Source: Lentzea jiangxiensis
GTDB lineage: Bacteria > Actinomycetota > Actinomycetes > Mycobacteriales > Pseudonocardiaceae
Assembly (NCBI RefSeq): GCF_900104175.1
Contig: NZ_FNIX01000001.1
Coordinates: forward strand, 1,005,975-1,069,974
Length of the DNA: 64,000 nucleotides
Reading direction: 5' to 3'
The notes under the pieces are model-generated. The model did no database searches. It worked only from the letters and a program-made list of their open reading frames with translations, and was not told the DNA's origin. Position 1 is the stretch's first letter. The number at the start of each line of letters is the position of its first letter. This document shows positions 46,091-55,512 of the stretch, piece after piece. The position numbers and the translations under genes are program-made.

Positions 46091-47650
46091 GTGTTCTCCA
46101 CGCTTTCCGACCGGCTGACCACGGTTCTCCAGGGCCTTCGCGGCAAGGGCCGGCTCAGCGACGCCGACATCGACGCGACCGCCCGCGAGATCAGGGTCGC
46201 CCTGCTCGAGGCCGACGTCGCGCTGCCCGTTGTGCGCGGCTTCATCGCCAAGGTGAAGGAGCGCGCCAAGGGTGCCGAGGTGCACCAGGCGCTGAACCCG
46301 GCGCAGCAGGTCGTGAAAATCGTCAACGAGGAGCTCGTCAACGTCCTCGGTGGCGAGACCCGCAGGCTGAACCTCGCGAAGAACCCGCCGTCGGTGATCA
46401 TGCTGGCGGGTCTGCAGGGTGCGGGCAAGACGACGCTCGCGGGCAAGCTGGCCCGCTGGCTCAAGGGCCAGGGCCACACGCCGCTGCTCGTCGCGGCCGA
46501 CCTGCAGCGCCCGAACGCCGTCACGCAGCTCCAGGTCGTCGGTGAGCGCGCGGGCGTGCCCGTGTTCGCCCCTGAGCCCGGCAACGGCGTGGGCAACCCC
46601 GTCGAGGTCTCGCGCCGCGGCATCGAGGAAGCCAAGGCCAAGCAGCACGACATCGTCCTCGTCGACACGGCCGGCCGGCTGGGCGTCGACGAGGAGATGA
46701 TGAAGCAGGCCATCGACATCCGGGCCGCGGTCGACCCGGACGAGGTCCTGTTCGTCGTCGACGCGATGGTCGGTCAGGACGCGATCAACACCGCCACGGC
46801 GTTCCGCGACGGCGTCGGCTTCACCGGTGTCGTGCTCACGAAGCTCGACGGCGACGCCCGCGGTGGTGCCGCCCTGTCGGTCCGCGAGGTCACCGGCCAG
46901 CCGATCCTCTTCGCGTCCAACGGTGAGAAGCTCGAGGACTTCGACGTCTTCCACCCGGACCGGATGGCGTCGCGCATCCTCGGCATGGGTGACGTCCTCA
47001 CGCTGATCGAGCAGGCCGAGCAGCACTTCGACCAGGCCCAGGCCGAGAAGGCCGCCGCGAAGCTGCACACCGGCCAGCTCACGCTCGAGGACTTCCTGGA
47101 GCAGATGCTCGCCATCCGCAAGATGGGTCCGATCGCGAACCTGCTCGGCATGCTGCCCGGCGCCGGTCAGATGAAGGACCAGCTCGGCATGCTGGACGAG
47201 AAGCACCTCGACCGGATCCAGGCGATCATCCGCGGCATGACGCCGGCCGAGCGCGACGACCCCAAGATCATCAACGGCTCCCGCCGGCTGCGCATCGCCA
47301 ACGGCTCGGGCGTCAAGGTCAGCGACGTCAACGACCTGGTCAACCGCTTCTTCGAGGCCCGCAAGATGATGGCGTCGATGGCCGGCCGGATGGGCTTCGG
47401 CGGCGGTGGCGGCGGCAAGGGGAAGAAGGGCAAGAAGGGGAAGAAGGGCAAGGGCGGACGCGGCCCGACGCCTCCCAAGATCAAGGGCGGCTTCCCCGGG
47501 ATGCTCCCCGGCGGCCTGCCCGGTGGCTTCCCCGGCATGCCTCCCGGCGGGATGCCCGACCTGTCGAAGCTCGGTGGCGGCATGAACGAGCTTCCGCCCG
47601 GCTTCGACCCGTCGAAGTTCAAGTTCGACGGCGACGACAAGAAGAAGTGA
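46091..47650 (+). CDS. ffh: Signal recognition particle protein Ffh
   Basis: 519-aa SRP GTPase. N domain about 1-90; GTPase motifs GLQGAGKTTLAGKLA (G1), ADLQRPNAV, DTAGRLGVD (G3) and TKLDGDARGG (G4). The M domain has the methionine-rich signal-binding helices (LEQMLAIRKMGPIANLLGML) and RNA-binding SRRLRIANGSG. The C-terminus is unusual in length: a Gly/Lys run (coded by near-tandem GGSAAG codons at about 47400-47460), then a Gly/Pro/Met-rich tail ending DGDDKKK. GTG 46091 is the family start. Confidence 0.97.
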   Translation: MFSTLSDRLTTVLQGLRGKGRLSDADIDATAREIRVALLEADVALPVVRGFIAKVKERAKGAEVHQALNPAQQVVKIVNEELVNVLGGETRRLNLAKNPPSVIMLAGLQGAGKTTLAGKLARWLKGQGHTPLLVAADLQRPNAVTQLQVVGERAGVPVFAPEPGNGVGNPVEVSRRGIEEAKAKQHDIVLVDTAGRLGVDEEMMKQAIDIRAAVDPDEVLFVVDAMVGQDAINTATAFRDGVGFTGVVLTKLDGDARGGAALSVREVTGQPILFASNGEKLEDFDVFHPDRMASRILGMGDVLTLIEQAEQHFDQAQAEKAAAKLHTGQLTLEDFLEQMLAIRKMGPIANLLGMLPGAGQMKDQLGMLDEKHLDRIQAIIRGMTPAERDDPKIINGSRRLRIANGSGVKVSDVNDLVNRFFEARKMMASMAGRMGFGGGGGGKGKKGKKGKKGKGGRGPTPPKIKGGFPGMLPGGLPGGFPGMPPGGMPDLSKLGGGMNELPPGFDPSKFKFDGDDKKK

Positions 47651-48708
47651 CCATGCACCTGCGCGGCGTCGTCCTGCCGGACGGCGAGCCGCGAGACCTG
47701 TGGGTCGTCAACGGCCGTGTGCGCACCCAGCCCGTACCGGGTGCGCGGACCGTGGTCGACGGCGGGTTCCTCGTCCCGGGCCTGGTCGACGCGCACTGCC
47801 ACGTCGGGCTGGGCCCGCAGGGCGGTGTGGAGCTGTCCGAGGCCGTCGAGCAGGCGATCACCGACCGCGACGCGGGCACGTTGCTGATCCGCGACTGCGG
47901 GTCGCCGATCGACACGACGCCGTTGCAGGAACGCCTGGACCTGCCGCGGATCATCCGGTCGGGCCGCCACATCGCCCGCCCGAAGCGCTACCTCCCGCAC
48001 ATCGGCGTGGAGATCGAGTCGGACCTGGCGTCAGCCGTGGCCGAGCAGGCCGCGCAGGGCGACGGCTGGGTGAAGCTCGTCGGCGACTGGATCGACCGCG
48101 GCGCGGGTGACCTCGCCCCGTTGTGGACGGACGAGGAGCTGGCCGGGGCGATCAAGGTCGCCCACGACGCCGGCGCCAAGGTCACCGCGCACGTGTTCGG
48201 CGAGGACGCGCTGCCGGGCCTGATCAACGCGGGCATCGACTGCATCGAGCACGGCACCGGCCTGACCGCCGACACGATCGCGCTGATGGCCGAGCGGGGT
48301 ACCGCGCTGGTGCCCACGCTGATCAACGTCGAGACGTTCCCCGGCATCGCGGACAAGGCCGGCAGGTACCCGGTCTACGCGAACCACATGCGGGACCTGC
48401 ACGCCCGCGTCTCGTCCACGGTGGCGTCCGCGATCGAGGCGGGCGTGCCGGTCTACGCGGGCACCGACGCGGGTGGCGGCATCCGGCACGGGCGCATCGT
48501 CGACGAGGTCGTCGCCCTGCACCGCGTGGGCATGAGCGCGGCGGACGCCATCGGCGCCGCGTCGTGGCGTGCCCGCGAGTGGCTGGGCTTCCCGTCGCTG
48601 ACCGAGGGCGCGGCGGCGGACATCGTCGTCTACGACGAGGATCCGCGGGAGGACCTGGAGGTCCTCCGGACGCCGCGCATGGTCATGCTCCGGGGCCGGA
48701 TCCACTAG
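47647..48708 (+). CDS. Amidohydrolase (Rv2915c-like)
   Basis: 353-aa metal-dependent hydrolase. Metal motifs: LVPGLVDAHCHVGLG (HxH), VKLVGDW with a Lys at the carbamate position, AHVFGEDALPG, DCIEHGTGL (His), and VYAGTDAGGG (Asp). The C-terminal FPSLTEGAAADIVVYDEDP is typical of the imidazolonepropionase/dihydroorotase-like group. The same gene follows ffh in mycobacteria. GTG 47647 overlaps the ffh stop; ATG 47653 is also possible. Its TAG stop shares CTAG with the opposing gene. Substrate not known. Confidence 0.9.
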   Translation: MTMHLRGVVLPDGEPRDLWVVNGRVRTQPVPGARTVVDGGFLVPGLVDAHCHVGLGPQGGVELSEAVEQAITDRDAGTLLIRDCGSPIDTTPLQERLDLPRIIRSGRHIARPKRYLPHIGVEIESDLASAVAEQAAQGDGWVKLVGDWIDRGAGDLAPLWTDEELAGAIKVAHDAGAKVTAHVFGEDALPGLINAGIDCIEHGTGLTADTIALMAERGTALVPTLINVETFPGIADKAGRYPVYANHMRDLHARVSSTVASAIEAGVPVYAGTDAGGGIRHGRIVDEVVALHRVGMSAADAIGAASWRAREWLGFPSLTEGAAADIVVYDEDPREDLEVLRTPRMVMLRGRIH

Positions 48709-49181
48709 TCGAACTGGGCCATCGCGCCCACCTGGTACGCACCGCCCTTCTGGCGCGTGATGACGCCCAGCCGGTTGGCGGCGTTGATCAGGCCGACCAG
48801 GCAGACCAGGGCGGCGGTCTCCTCCTCGTCGTAGTGCTCGCGGACCGCTGCCCACGTCTCGTCGCTCACGCCGTCGAGCGTGAGCAGCGTGCCCTCCTCG
48901 GTGAGCTTGAGCGCGGCCCGTTCGGCCTCCGTGAACACGGTCGTCTCGCGCCACCCGGCCACCAGGTGCAGCCGCAACGGGTCCTCACCGGCCGCGACGG
49001 CGTCCTTGGCGTGCATGTCGAGGCAGAAGCCGCAGCCGTTGAGCTGGCTCGCCCGCATGCTGACCAGTTCGACCACGGTCTTCGACAGCGGCGACTCGTG
49101 CAGCACGCCGTGCAGACCCGCGAACCGCTTGGCGAGCTTGGCACCGGTCTGGGTGGCGAAGAGGTCGAAGCGGGTTTCCAT
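48705..49181 (-). CDS. AhpD-like carboxymuconolactone decarboxylase family protein
   Basis: 158-aa alkylhydroperoxidase-like protein. The redox centre NGCGFCLDMH gives Cys50-x2-Cys53 and His57, with the family helix before it (KTVVELVSMRASQ). Such proteins are the standard partners of ECF41 sigma factors, and here the sigma gene is divergent 115 bp away. It probably detoxifies peroxides or reactive metabolites under that sigma's control. Convergent 4-bp overlap with the amidohydrolase. Confidence 0.92.
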   Translation of the reverse strand: METRFDLFATQTGAKLAKRFAGLHGVLHESPLSKTVVELVSMRASQLNGCGFCLDMHAKDAVAAGEDPLRLHLVAGWRETTVFTEAERAALKLTEEGTLLTLDGVSDETWAAVREHYDEEETAALVCLVGLINAANRLGVITRQKGGAYQVGAMAQFD

Positions 49182-49261
49182 CGTTGGTTCCTCCCTCGTG
49201 GACTTGCCGGACGACCACGAGATGCCGGACCCCCGAATCCTGTGACTGTGATCCAGCACAC

Positions 49262-49288
49262 TGTCACAGGCGCTCCCGGCCGGGTGTC
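49262..49288 (+). promoter_or_regulatory. ECF41-type promoter
   Basis: TGTCACA (49262-49268), 16-nt spacer and TGTC (49285-49288) resemble the ECF41 consensus TGTCACA-N17-CGTC. The sigma start ATG 49297 follows so closely that the transcript may be leaderless. On the minus strand GTCACA at 49241-49246 could serve the AhpD-like gene. Confidence 0.55.
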
Positions 49289-49296
49289 CTGTGTTC

Positions 49297-50172
49297 ATGG
49301 ACGTCGCGACCGACTCGTTCGTCAGCCACCGCAACCTGCTCTTCACGATCGCCTACGAGATGCTCGGCTCCGCCGCCGACGCGGAGGACGTGCTGCAGGA
49401 GACGTGGCTGCGGTGGGCCGACGTGGAGCACGGCGCCGTCGGGAACCACCGCGCCTACCTGGTCCGCGTCGTGACGCGCCAGGCGCTGACGAGGCTGCGG
49501 ACCCTGGGGCGCCGCAAGGAGTCCTACGTCGGCTCGTGGCTGCCGGAGCCGCTGCTGACCGCCCCGGACGTCGCCGAGGACGTCGAGCTCGCCGACAGCG
49601 TCTCGATGGCGATGATGCTGGTCCTCGAAACGCTCACCCCGACCGAGCGCGCCGTCTTCGTGCTGCGCGAGGTGTTCGACCTCGACTACGACGAGATCGC
49701 CGAGGCCGTGGGCAAGAACCCGGCCGCCGTCCGCCAGATCGCCCACCGCGCCCGCTCGCACGTGGCCGCCCGGCGCCCGCGCGAGGTCGTCACCCAGGCC
49801 GAGTCGCGCAAGGCCCTCGCGGCCTTCCAGCGCGCCACCGCGACGGGTGATCTCCAGTCGTTGCTGGACCTGCTCGCCCCGGACGTCGTGTTCCTCGGCG
49901 ACGGCGGCGGCGTGAAGCAGGCCGTCCGGCGCCCGGTCGTCGGCGCCTCGAAGGTCGCGCGCATGCTGCTCGGCGGACTGCTGAAGGTGACCGGGTGGGA
50001 GATGGAACCGGCGCAGGTCAACGGCTACCCGGCGCTCGTGGTCAAGTTCGGCGGCGAGCTCGACACGGTGATCGCGGTGCGGATCGAGGACGGGCGGATC
50101 AGCGGCCTCTACGCCGTGCGCAACCCGGAGAAGCTCTCGCACATGGAGCGGGAGACGTCCCTGCGCCGTTGA
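49297..50172 (+). CDS. ECF41-family sigma factor with SnoaL-like C-terminal domain
   Basis: 291-aa sigma factor (293 from GTG 49291). Region 2: NLLFTIAYEMLGSAADAEDVLQ, ETWLRW. Region 4: LTPTERAVFVLREVFDLDYD and KNPAAVRQIAHRARSHV. The extra 100-residue C-terminal domain with the SnoaL/NTF2 fold (LLDLLAPDVVFLGDGGG ... GRISGLYAVRNPEKLSHM) stands in for an anti-sigma. The hallmark motif NPEKL of ECF41 is present. In this group the tail modulates polymerase binding. The divergent AhpD-like gene is the expected target. Confidence 0.93.
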   Translation: MDVATDSFVSHRNLLFTIAYEMLGSAADAEDVLQETWLRWADVEHGAVGNHRAYLVRVVTRQALTRLRTLGRRKESYVGSWLPEPLLTAPDVAEDVELADSVSMAMMLVLETLTPTERAVFVLREVFDLDYDEIAEAVGKNPAAVRQIAHRARSHVAARRPREVVTQAESRKALAAFQRATATGDLQSLLDLLAPDVVFLGDGGGVKQAVRRPVVGASKVARMLLGGLLKVTGWEMEPAQVNGYPALVVKFGGELDTVIAVRIEDGRISGLYAVRNPEKLSHMERETSLRR

Positions 50173-50557
50173 CCACCGGCTGCCGCGGACGCGTCCTGCC
50201 CCCGGCTACCGCTCGGGTCTGGGCTCCTCGACGGGATCGCGCACCGACTGCCCGCACAGCGACACGACCCGGGACGACCTCGCCGCGGCACCGGTCCGGC
50301 ACCATCCGCGCCAGTGGTTTGCGATCCGGTCCGCCCGCCGATCCGTTCACCAGGAGCCGGGACATCCGGCGGAGACCCGATCTGACCATCTTTTGGCCAG
50401 GTGCTTGGCCCGGATTCCGTCGGTGCCGCACAGTAACCTCGGATCCGGGGGCGGTAACACTCCCCGAGGGGGCTCGCGGTCCCCACTCCAAGCGTATCGC
50501 GAGGCACCGACAGCCCGGTGGTGCTTCAGCAGCCGTCGATCGCGAGGTGAGCTGATC
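50173..50557. other. Gene-free stretch between ECF41 sigma and CPBP genes
   Basis: About 385 bp (429 bp to the CPBP GTG) with no convincing reading frame on either strand. It holds a few short GC inverted repeats but no clear terminator. A promoter for the CPBP gene is presumably here. Confidence 0.5.
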
Positions 50558-50605
50558 ATGAGGGTGTCGGTGCCCGCTGTTGCGCCGCTGGTAGCCGCGG
50601 TGTGA
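50558..50605 (+). CDS. Possible 15-codon leader peptide before the CPBP gene
   Basis: ATG 50558 with GAGGTGAGC upstream opens [15 protein letters not shown], and its TGA overlaps the GTG at 50602 (GTGA). The good ribosome site here and lack of one for 50602 suggest coupled translation. Such a short frame can easily arise by chance. Confidence 0.3.
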   Translation: MRVSVPAVAPLVAAV

Positions 50606-51450
50606 CTAGATTGCAGAGCGTGAGCGAGCCGGAATCCCTGAAGCCCAAGCGCGGCTTCGCCGAGAGCGTCGCCGGAACCGCGCGCCGCGTTGCCGGGGCC
50701 GTGCGCGGCGCCGTCGAAGCGGTGCGGAACATCAACCGCGACCCGGAGCCCGAGCGGGTCGGCCAGCGCTGGGGGTTCGGCGCGTTCCTCCTGGTCGAGG
50801 CGATCTTCATCCTCAGCGCCGTGTTCATCACGGCGATCGCCAAGCAGTTCGGCATCAGCCTGCTGGACTCGGTGCCACTGGTGCTGATCGGCTCGATCGT
50901 GCCGACGGTCCTCGCGGCCGGCGCCGCCATCGTGATCACCTGTGTCAGGGGCAACGGTCCCAAGATCGACCTCCGCTTCAGCATGACCAAGGAGGACGTC
51001 GCGATCGGGCTGAAGCTCGGCGTCCTCGGTCTCGTCCTCACCTACACCGCCGCCACGCTCTGGACGAAGGTCGTCGGCGAGGAGAACGCGACGAGCGCCG
51101 TCGGTGACCTGCTGTCCGGCTCGAACCTGCCGCTCGGCGCCGCGATCACGATGTTCCTCTACGTGAGCCTCATCGGGCCGGTCTGCGAGGAGATCATCTA
51201 CCGCGGCATGCTCTGGGGCGCCGTCGAACGCCAGGGCTGGAGCCGCTGGGCCGCGTTCTGGCTCACCACGGTGATCTTCGCGATCGGCCACTTCGAACCG
51301 CTGCGCACGTCGTTGCTGCTCGTGATCGCCATCCCGATCGGCATAGCCCGCCTGCTCACCCGCCGCCTCGGGGCGAGCATCGTGGCGCACGTGATGAACA
51401 ACTTCCTGCCAGGACTCACTCTCCTGCTCGTCGCCGTCGGGGTCATGTGA
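50602..51450 (+). CDS. CPBP-family intramembrane metalloprotease (CAAX-like)
   Basis: 282-aa membrane protein with about seven helices after a basic N-terminal region (about 1-45). Catalytic motifs of the CPBP/Abi family: [12 protein letters not shown] (EExxxR), ATFGH-type block seen as [11 protein letters not shown], and IVAHVMNNF (HxxxN). It resembles Rce1-like proteases; targets in bacteria are mostly unknown. Start may be GTG 50620 instead. Its stop overlaps pxpA (TGATG). Confidence 0.87.
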   Translation: MTRLQSVSEPESLKPKRGFAESVAGTARRVAGAVRGAVEAVRNINRDPEPERVGQRWGFGAFLLVEAIFILSAVFITAIAKQFGISLLDSVPLVLIGSIVPTVLAAGAAIVITCVRGNGPKIDLRFSMTKEDVAIGLKLGVLGLVLTYTAATLWTKVVGEENATSAVGDLLSGSNLPLGAAITMFLYVSLIGPVCEEIIYRGMLWGAVERQGWSRWAAFWLTTVIFAIGHFEPLRTSLLLVIAIPIGIARLLTRRLGASIVAHVMNNFLPGLTLLLVAVGVM

Positions 51451-52181
51451 TGGATCTGAACAGCGACTTGGGCGAGGGCTTCGGCATCTGGAAGCTCGGC
51501 GACGACACCGCCCTGCTGGGTCTCATCAGCAGCGCGAACGTCGCGTGCGGCTTCCACGCCGGCGATCCGTCGACCATGCGCAAGGTGTGCGAGGAGGCGG
51601 CGCGCAACGGCGTGCGGATCGGCGCCCAGGTGTCCTACCGCGACCTCGCCGGGTTCGGGCGCCGCTTCATCGACGCCGACCCGCTCGAACTGGCCGACGA
51701 GGTGCTCTACCAGATCGGTGCGCTCGACGCGTGCGCGCGAGCAGCGGGCACCGAGGTCGTGTACGTGAAGCCGCACGGCGCGCTCTACAACGCGACGGTG
51801 CACCACGAGAAGCAGGCCGAAGCCGTGGTGAACGGCACCAAGGCGTTCAAGGACCTGCCGATCCTCGGTCTGCCGGGCTCCCAGCTGCTCGCGAAAGCCG
51901 CGGAAGCCGGGCTCAGGCCCGTCCAGGAGGCGTTCGCGGACCGCGGCTACACGCCGGAGGGCACGCTGGTCCCGCGCAGCCGGCCGAACGCCCTGCTGAG
52001 CAGCACGGACGAGGTCGTCGAACGGGCCAAAAGGCTTCTGAACGGCGAGATCGTCGCGGTCGACGGCACCGTGATCAAGACGCGCGCCGAGTCGTTGTGC
52101 GTGCACGGCGACACGCCCGGAGCGGTCGAACACGCCCGCGCGGTGCGCGAGGCGCTCGGCTCCGTGACGCCGTTCGCGTAG
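51450..52181 (+). CDS. pxpA: 5-oxoprolinase subunit A (LamB/YcsF family)
   Basis: 243-aa subunit that works with PxpB/PxpC to open 5-oxoproline to glutamate using ATP. Family motifs: [18 protein letters not shown] at the start, [40 protein letters not shown] and [17 protein letters not shown] 51450 overlaps the CPBP stop; a GTG one codon earlier also fits. pxpB and pxpC are not in this window, so the partners lie elsewhere. Confidence 0.93.
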   Translation: MDLNSDLGEGFGIWKLGDDTALLGLISSANVACGFHAGDPSTMRKVCEEAARNGVRIGAQVSYRDLAGFGRRFIDADPLELADEVLYQIGALDACARAAGTEVVYVKPHGALYNATVHHEKQAEAVVNGTKAFKDLPILGLPGSQLLAKAAEAGLRPVQEAFADRGYTPEGTLVPRSRPNALLSSTDEVVERAKRLLNGEIVAVDGTVIKTRAESLCVHGDTPGAVEHARAVREALGSVTPFA

Positions 52182-52207
52182 GCCCGATTCGGATCCACCG
52201 TCCGTCA

Positions 52208-52222
52208 TCTGGCACAATTGCC
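52208..52222 (+). promoter_or_regulatory. Candidate rpsP operon promoter element
   Basis: TCTGGCACAATTGCC. The same TCTGGCACA plus C/AxxT occurs before rplS at 54280-54291. If CACAAT is the -10, the rpsP leader is about 80 nt. No clear -35 is visible. Confidence 0.4.
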
Positions 52223-52305
52223 CGCTGTCCGTCGTGGTCGGCCCCTCTGCCCGGGCCACGGCCGTGCGAACCATCAACACAGAGCTTTCGAGGAGTACCA
52301 GGCCA

Positions 52306-52749
52306 ATGGCCGTCAAGATCAAGCTTCAGCGTCTCGGCAAGATCCGCCAGCCGTACTACCGCATCGTGGTCGCCGACGCGCGCACCCGTCGCGACGGCAA
52401 GGCCATCGAGACGATCGGCAAGTACCACCCCAAGGAAGAGCCGTCGTTCATCGCGGTCGACTCCGAGCGCGCGCAGTACTGGCTGGGTGTCGGCGCGCAG
52501 CCGACCGAGTCGGTCCAGCGCCTGCTGGAGATCACCGGTGACTGGCAGAAGTTCAAGGGCCTGCCGGGCGCCGAGGGCACGCTGAAGGTCAAGGAGCCGA
52601 AGACTCCGAAGGCCGAGCTGTTCGCCGCCGCGCTCGCCGCCGCGAACGAGGAGCCGATGACCGAGGCCACCACGCCGAAGGCGAAGAAGACCCGCAAGGC
52701 CGACGACGCGCCCAAGGCTGACGCCGAGGCGCCCAAGGACGAGGCGTGA
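52306..52749 (+). CDS. rpsP: 30S ribosomal protein S16
   Basis: 147-aa S16. The conserved N-terminal core [35 protein letters not shown] and [15 protein letters not shown] is followed by a long Ala/Lys/Pro/Glu tail (about 105-147), usual in actinobacteria. AGGAG precedes ATG 52306. It opens the operon rpsP-khpA-rimM-trmD. Confidence 0.97.
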   Translation: MAVKIKLQRLGKIRQPYYRIVVADARTRRDGKAIETIGKYHPKEEPSFIAVDSERAQYWLGVGAQPTESVQRLLEITGDWQKFKGLPGAEGTLKVKEPKTPKAELFAAALAAANEEPMTEATTPKAKKTRKADDAPKADAEAPKDEA

Positions 52750-52985
52750 GTTTGTTGGCTGACGCCCTCGAACACCTCGTTCGCGGCATCGTCGACCACC
52801 CGGACGACGTCCGGGTGAACCTCGTCACGACCCGCCGCGGCCGCACCCTCGAGGTCCACGTCCACCCGGACGACCTCGGCAAGGTGATCGGCCGTGGCGG
52901 TCGCACCGCGACGGCTCTGCGCACCGTGATGGCCGGTATCGGCGGTCGCGGTGTCCGGGTCGACGTCGTCGACACCGACCGCTGA
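52746..52985 (+). CDS. khpA: KH-domain RNA-binding protein KhpA
   Basis: 79-aa single KH type II domain with the GxxG loop in [17 protein letters not shown]. It binds RNA, as a dimer or with KhpB (Jag), in characterised bacteria. GTGA overlap with rpsP. Position between rpsP and rimM is conserved across actinobacteria and firmicutes. Confidence 0.95.
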   Translation: MSLLADALEHLVRGIVDHPDDVRVNLVTTRRGRTLEVHVHPDDLGKVIGRGGRTATALRTVMAGIGGRGVRVDVVDTDR

Positions 52986-53002
52986 ACGAACTTCAAGGGC
53001 AA

Positions 53003-53518
53003 ATGGACGTCGTTGTCGGCCGTGTGGCCAAGGCGCACGGGATCACCGGCGAGCTCGCCGTTGACGTGCGCACTGATTCACCCGAACTGCGGTTCGCGCT
53101 CGGAGCCACGCTCCAGGCCAAGCTGCGTGACGGCACGTCCCGAAGCCTCACCGTGTCAGCCGCCCGGCCTCATGCCGGGCGGCTGCTCGTGCGTTTCGAG
53201 GAAGTTCTCACGCGCGACGTCGCGGAAGCCCTGCGCGGCACGTTGTTGCTGGGCAGCACCGACGACCTCCCGCCGACCGACGACCCCGACGAGTTCTACG
53301 ACCACGAGCTCGAAGGGCTCGCGGCGGAGCTGGTCGACGGCACGAAGATCGGCACGGTCAAAGAGGTCTTGCACGGCCCCGGTGGCGAGCTGCTCGTGGT
53401 CATCCGCGACGGCGGGGAGGCTTTGATCCCGTTCGTGCGCGAGATCGTGCCCACTGTGGACGTTCGCGGCGGCCGTGTCGTGATCGACCCGCCCGAGGGC
53501 CTTCTCGATGCAGATTGA
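53003..53518 (+). CDS. rimM: 16S rRNA processing protein RimM
   Basis: 171-aa 30S maturation factor. N-terminal RimM domain starts [20 protein letters not shown], with [20 protein letters not shown]. The PRC-barrel part has [21 protein letters not shown] and [15 protein letters not shown], ending IDPPEGLLD. The standard length is kept. Its end overlaps the trmD start by 11 bp. Confidence 0.96.
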   Translation: MDVVVGRVAKAHGITGELAVDVRTDSPELRFALGATLQAKLRDGTSRSLTVSAARPHAGRLLVRFEEVLTRDVAEALRGTLLLGSTDDLPPTDDPDEFYDHELEGLAAELVDGTKIGTVKEVLHGPGGELLVVIRDGGEALIPFVREIVPTVDVRGGRVVIDPPEGLLDAD

Positions 53519-54254
53519 CGTCGTCACGATCTTCCCCGAGTACCTCGCGCCGCTGCGCGCGGCGTTGCTCGGGAAGGCGATCGACAGGGGTCTGATCAGC
53601 GTCGGTGTGCACGACCTGCGGGACTGGACCCAAGACGTGCACAAGGCCGTCGACGACAGCCCGTACGGCGGTGGGCCCGGCATGGTCATGAAGGCCGACA
53701 TCTGGGGTCCCGCACTCGATGACGTCTGCACGGACGAGACGCGTCTGATCGTGCCGACGCCGGCCGGTCGTCCGTTCACGCAGGCGCTCGCGCACGAGTA
53801 CGCGAGCGAGTCGCACCTCGTCTTCGCGTGCGGTCGCTACGAAGGCATTGACCAGCGTGTGGTCGATGACGCCCGGCGGCGCGTTCGCGTCGATGAGGTG
53901 TCCATCGGGGACTACGTGCTGGTCGGCGGCGAGGTGGCCGTGCTCGCGATCGTGGAAGCGGTCGCGCGGCTGCTGCCGGGCGTGCTCGGCAACCCCAAGT
54001 CGCACGCCGAGGACTCGTTCCAGGACGGACTGCTCGAAGGGCCGAGCTACACGCGGCCGCTCGTGTGGCGCGACCTGGCCGTTCCGGACGTGCTGCGCTC
54101 GGGCAACCACAGGCTCATCGACCGCTGGCGGCGTGACCAGTCACTCGCCCGCACCTTCGAACGGCGTCCCGACCTGCTGGAATCGTTGCCGGAGGACGCC
54201 TTCGACAAGCACGACCGGGCCCTGCTCGCACGCCTGCGCGAGGGTGGCGAGTAG
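53508..54254 (+). CDS. trmD: tRNA (guanine37-N1)-methyltransferase TrmD
   Basis: 248-aa SPOUT methyltransferase that prevents +1 frameshifts by modifying G37. Motifs: [52 protein letters not shown] and the knot [15 protein letters not shown]. The C-terminal helical part [19 protein letters not shown] is complete. Followed by a 153-bp gap with the rplS promoter. Confidence 0.97.
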   Translation: MQIDVVTIFPEYLAPLRAALLGKAIDRGLISVGVHDLRDWTQDVHKAVDDSPYGGGPGMVMKADIWGPALDDVCTDETRLIVPTPAGRPFTQALAHEYASESHLVFACGRYEGIDQRVVDDARRRVRVDEVSIGDYVLVGGEVAVLAIVEAVARLLPGVLGNPKSHAEDSFQDGLLEGPSYTRPLVWRDLAVPDVLRSGNHRLIDRWRRDQSLARTFERRPDLLESLPEDAFDKHDRALLARLREGGE

Positions 54255-54279
54255 CCCGATTTCATTCCGGAGTGCCTGG

Positions 54280-54291
54280 TCTGGCACACTG
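54280..54291 (+). promoter_or_regulatory. Candidate rplS promoter element
   Basis: TCTGGCACACTG repeats the element before rpsP (52208). With CACACT as -10 the leader would be about 110 nt. Sharing between two ribosomal-protein units suggests common control. Confidence 0.4.
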
Positions 54292-54407
54292 GAACAGTTG
54301 CCGCAGCCGGTGTCGTATCGGCGTGCGCACCAAGCCGACCCCCATCATGTCGTGCACAGCCATGGAACATGCTCTGGGGAGTTCACAGACACACGTGAGG
54401 ACCACCG

Positions 54408-54767
54408 ATGAACATCCTGGACGCACTTGACGCCCAGTCGTTGCGCTCCGACGTCCCGGCCTTCCGCGCCGGCGACACGCTGAAGGTCCACGTCCGCGTC
54501 ATCGAGGGCTCGCGCGAGCGCGTCCAGGTGTTCCAGGGCGTCGTGATCCGTCGCCAGGGTGGCGGCATCCGCGAGACCTTCACCGTCCGCAAGGTCTCCT
54601 TCGGTGTCGGCGTCGAGCGCACCTTCCCGGTGCACTCCCCGAACATCTCCGAGATCGAGGTCGTCACCCGCGGTGACGTGCGTCGCGCCAAGCTGTACTA
54701 CCTGCGCGACCTGCGCGGCAAGGCCGCCAAGATCAAGGAGAAGCGCGAGGCCCGTCCGGTCTCCTGA
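54408..54767 (+). CDS. rplS: 50S ribosomal protein L19
   Basis: 119-aa L19 located at the 30S-50S interface. Motifs: [55 protein letters not shown] and [28 protein letters not shown] precedes ATG 54408. It has its own leader and begins the rplS-lepB-lepB-rnhB-DUF2469 unit. Confidence 0.97.
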   Translation: MNILDALDAQSLRSDVPAFRAGDTLKVHVRVIEGSRERVQVFQGVVIRRQGGGIRETFTVRKVSFGVGVERTFPVHSPNISEIEVVTRGDVRRAKLYYLRDLRGKAAKIKEKREARPVS

Positions 54768-54770
54768 TCG

Positions 54771-55508
54771 GTGGCCTCGAGCCCAGAAGACCCGGAGGAC
54801 GCCTCCGCACCGGATGAACCGGAGCGGGGGCGTACTCCTGTGTGGAGGGAAGTCCTCTACGTCGTCCTGACAGCCGTCGTGCTGACGGTGCTGATCCAGG
54901 CGTTCGTGGCGCGGGTCTACGTGATCCCCTCGGCGTCGATGGAGAACACGCTGCACGGGTGCACCGGCTGCGAGAACGACCGCGTGCTCGTCGACAAGGT
55001 CACCTACAGGTTCGGCGACGTCGAGCCCGGCGAGGTGGTCGTGTTCCGCGGGCCCGAGGCGTGGACGACGGACTTCCGCAACCCGCCGTCGACGAACCCG
55101 GTCGCACGGTTCGTGCAGTACGTCGGTTCGTTGCTGGGCATCGCGCCCGCGAACGAACGAGACTTCGTCAAGCGCGTGATCGCGCTTCCCGGCCAGACGG
55201 TGATGTGCTGCGACGAGCAGCACCGTGTCGTCGTGGACGGAAAACCCCTCGACGAGCCGTACGTGTACTGGCAGCCCGGCACCTCTCCCGCCGACCACGA
55301 GCCGTTCGCGCCGATCCGCGTGCCGGAAGGGCGGTTGTTCGTGATGGGGGACAACCGGATGAACTCCACCGACTCGCGCAAACAGGGCGGCGGGGGCGTC
55401 GCGGGCACGGTGCCTCTCGAGAACGTCATCGGCAAGGCCCGGTACGTCGTTTTCCCGAAAGATCGGTGGAGTGTTGTGTCCGACCACAACCCCCAGCCCC
55501 TAGGCTGA
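54771..55508 (+). CDS. lepB: Type I signal peptidase (first of two)
   Basis: 245-aa membrane protease that removes signal peptides. One N-terminal helix (VVLTAVVLTVLIQAFVARVY), then catalytic Ser56 in IPSASMENTL, and catalytic Lys in DFVKRVIALPGQTV. MGDNRMNSTDSR is box E. The inserted Cys pair HGCTGCEND right after the Ser motif is shared with the second copy. GTG starts 3 nt after rplS. Confidence 0.94.
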   Translation: MASSPEDPEDASAPDEPERGRTPVWREVLYVVLTAVVLTVLIQAFVARVYVIPSASMENTLHGCTGCENDRVLVDKVTYRFGDVEPGEVVVFRGPEAWTTDFRNPPSTNPVARFVQYVGSLLGIAPANERDFVKRVIALPGQTVMCCDEQHRVVVDGKPLDEPYVYWQPGTSPADHEPFAPIRVPEGRLFVMGDNRMNSTDSRKQGGGGVAGTVPLENVIGKARYVVFPKDRWSVVSDHNPQPLG

Positions 55509-55512
55509 TCTC

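Noticed and set aside
47400..47460. Microsatellite insertion in ffh
   Set aside because: The Gly/Lys-coding near-repeats stay in frame and similar basic/Gly-rich tails occur in actinobacterial Ffh proteins.
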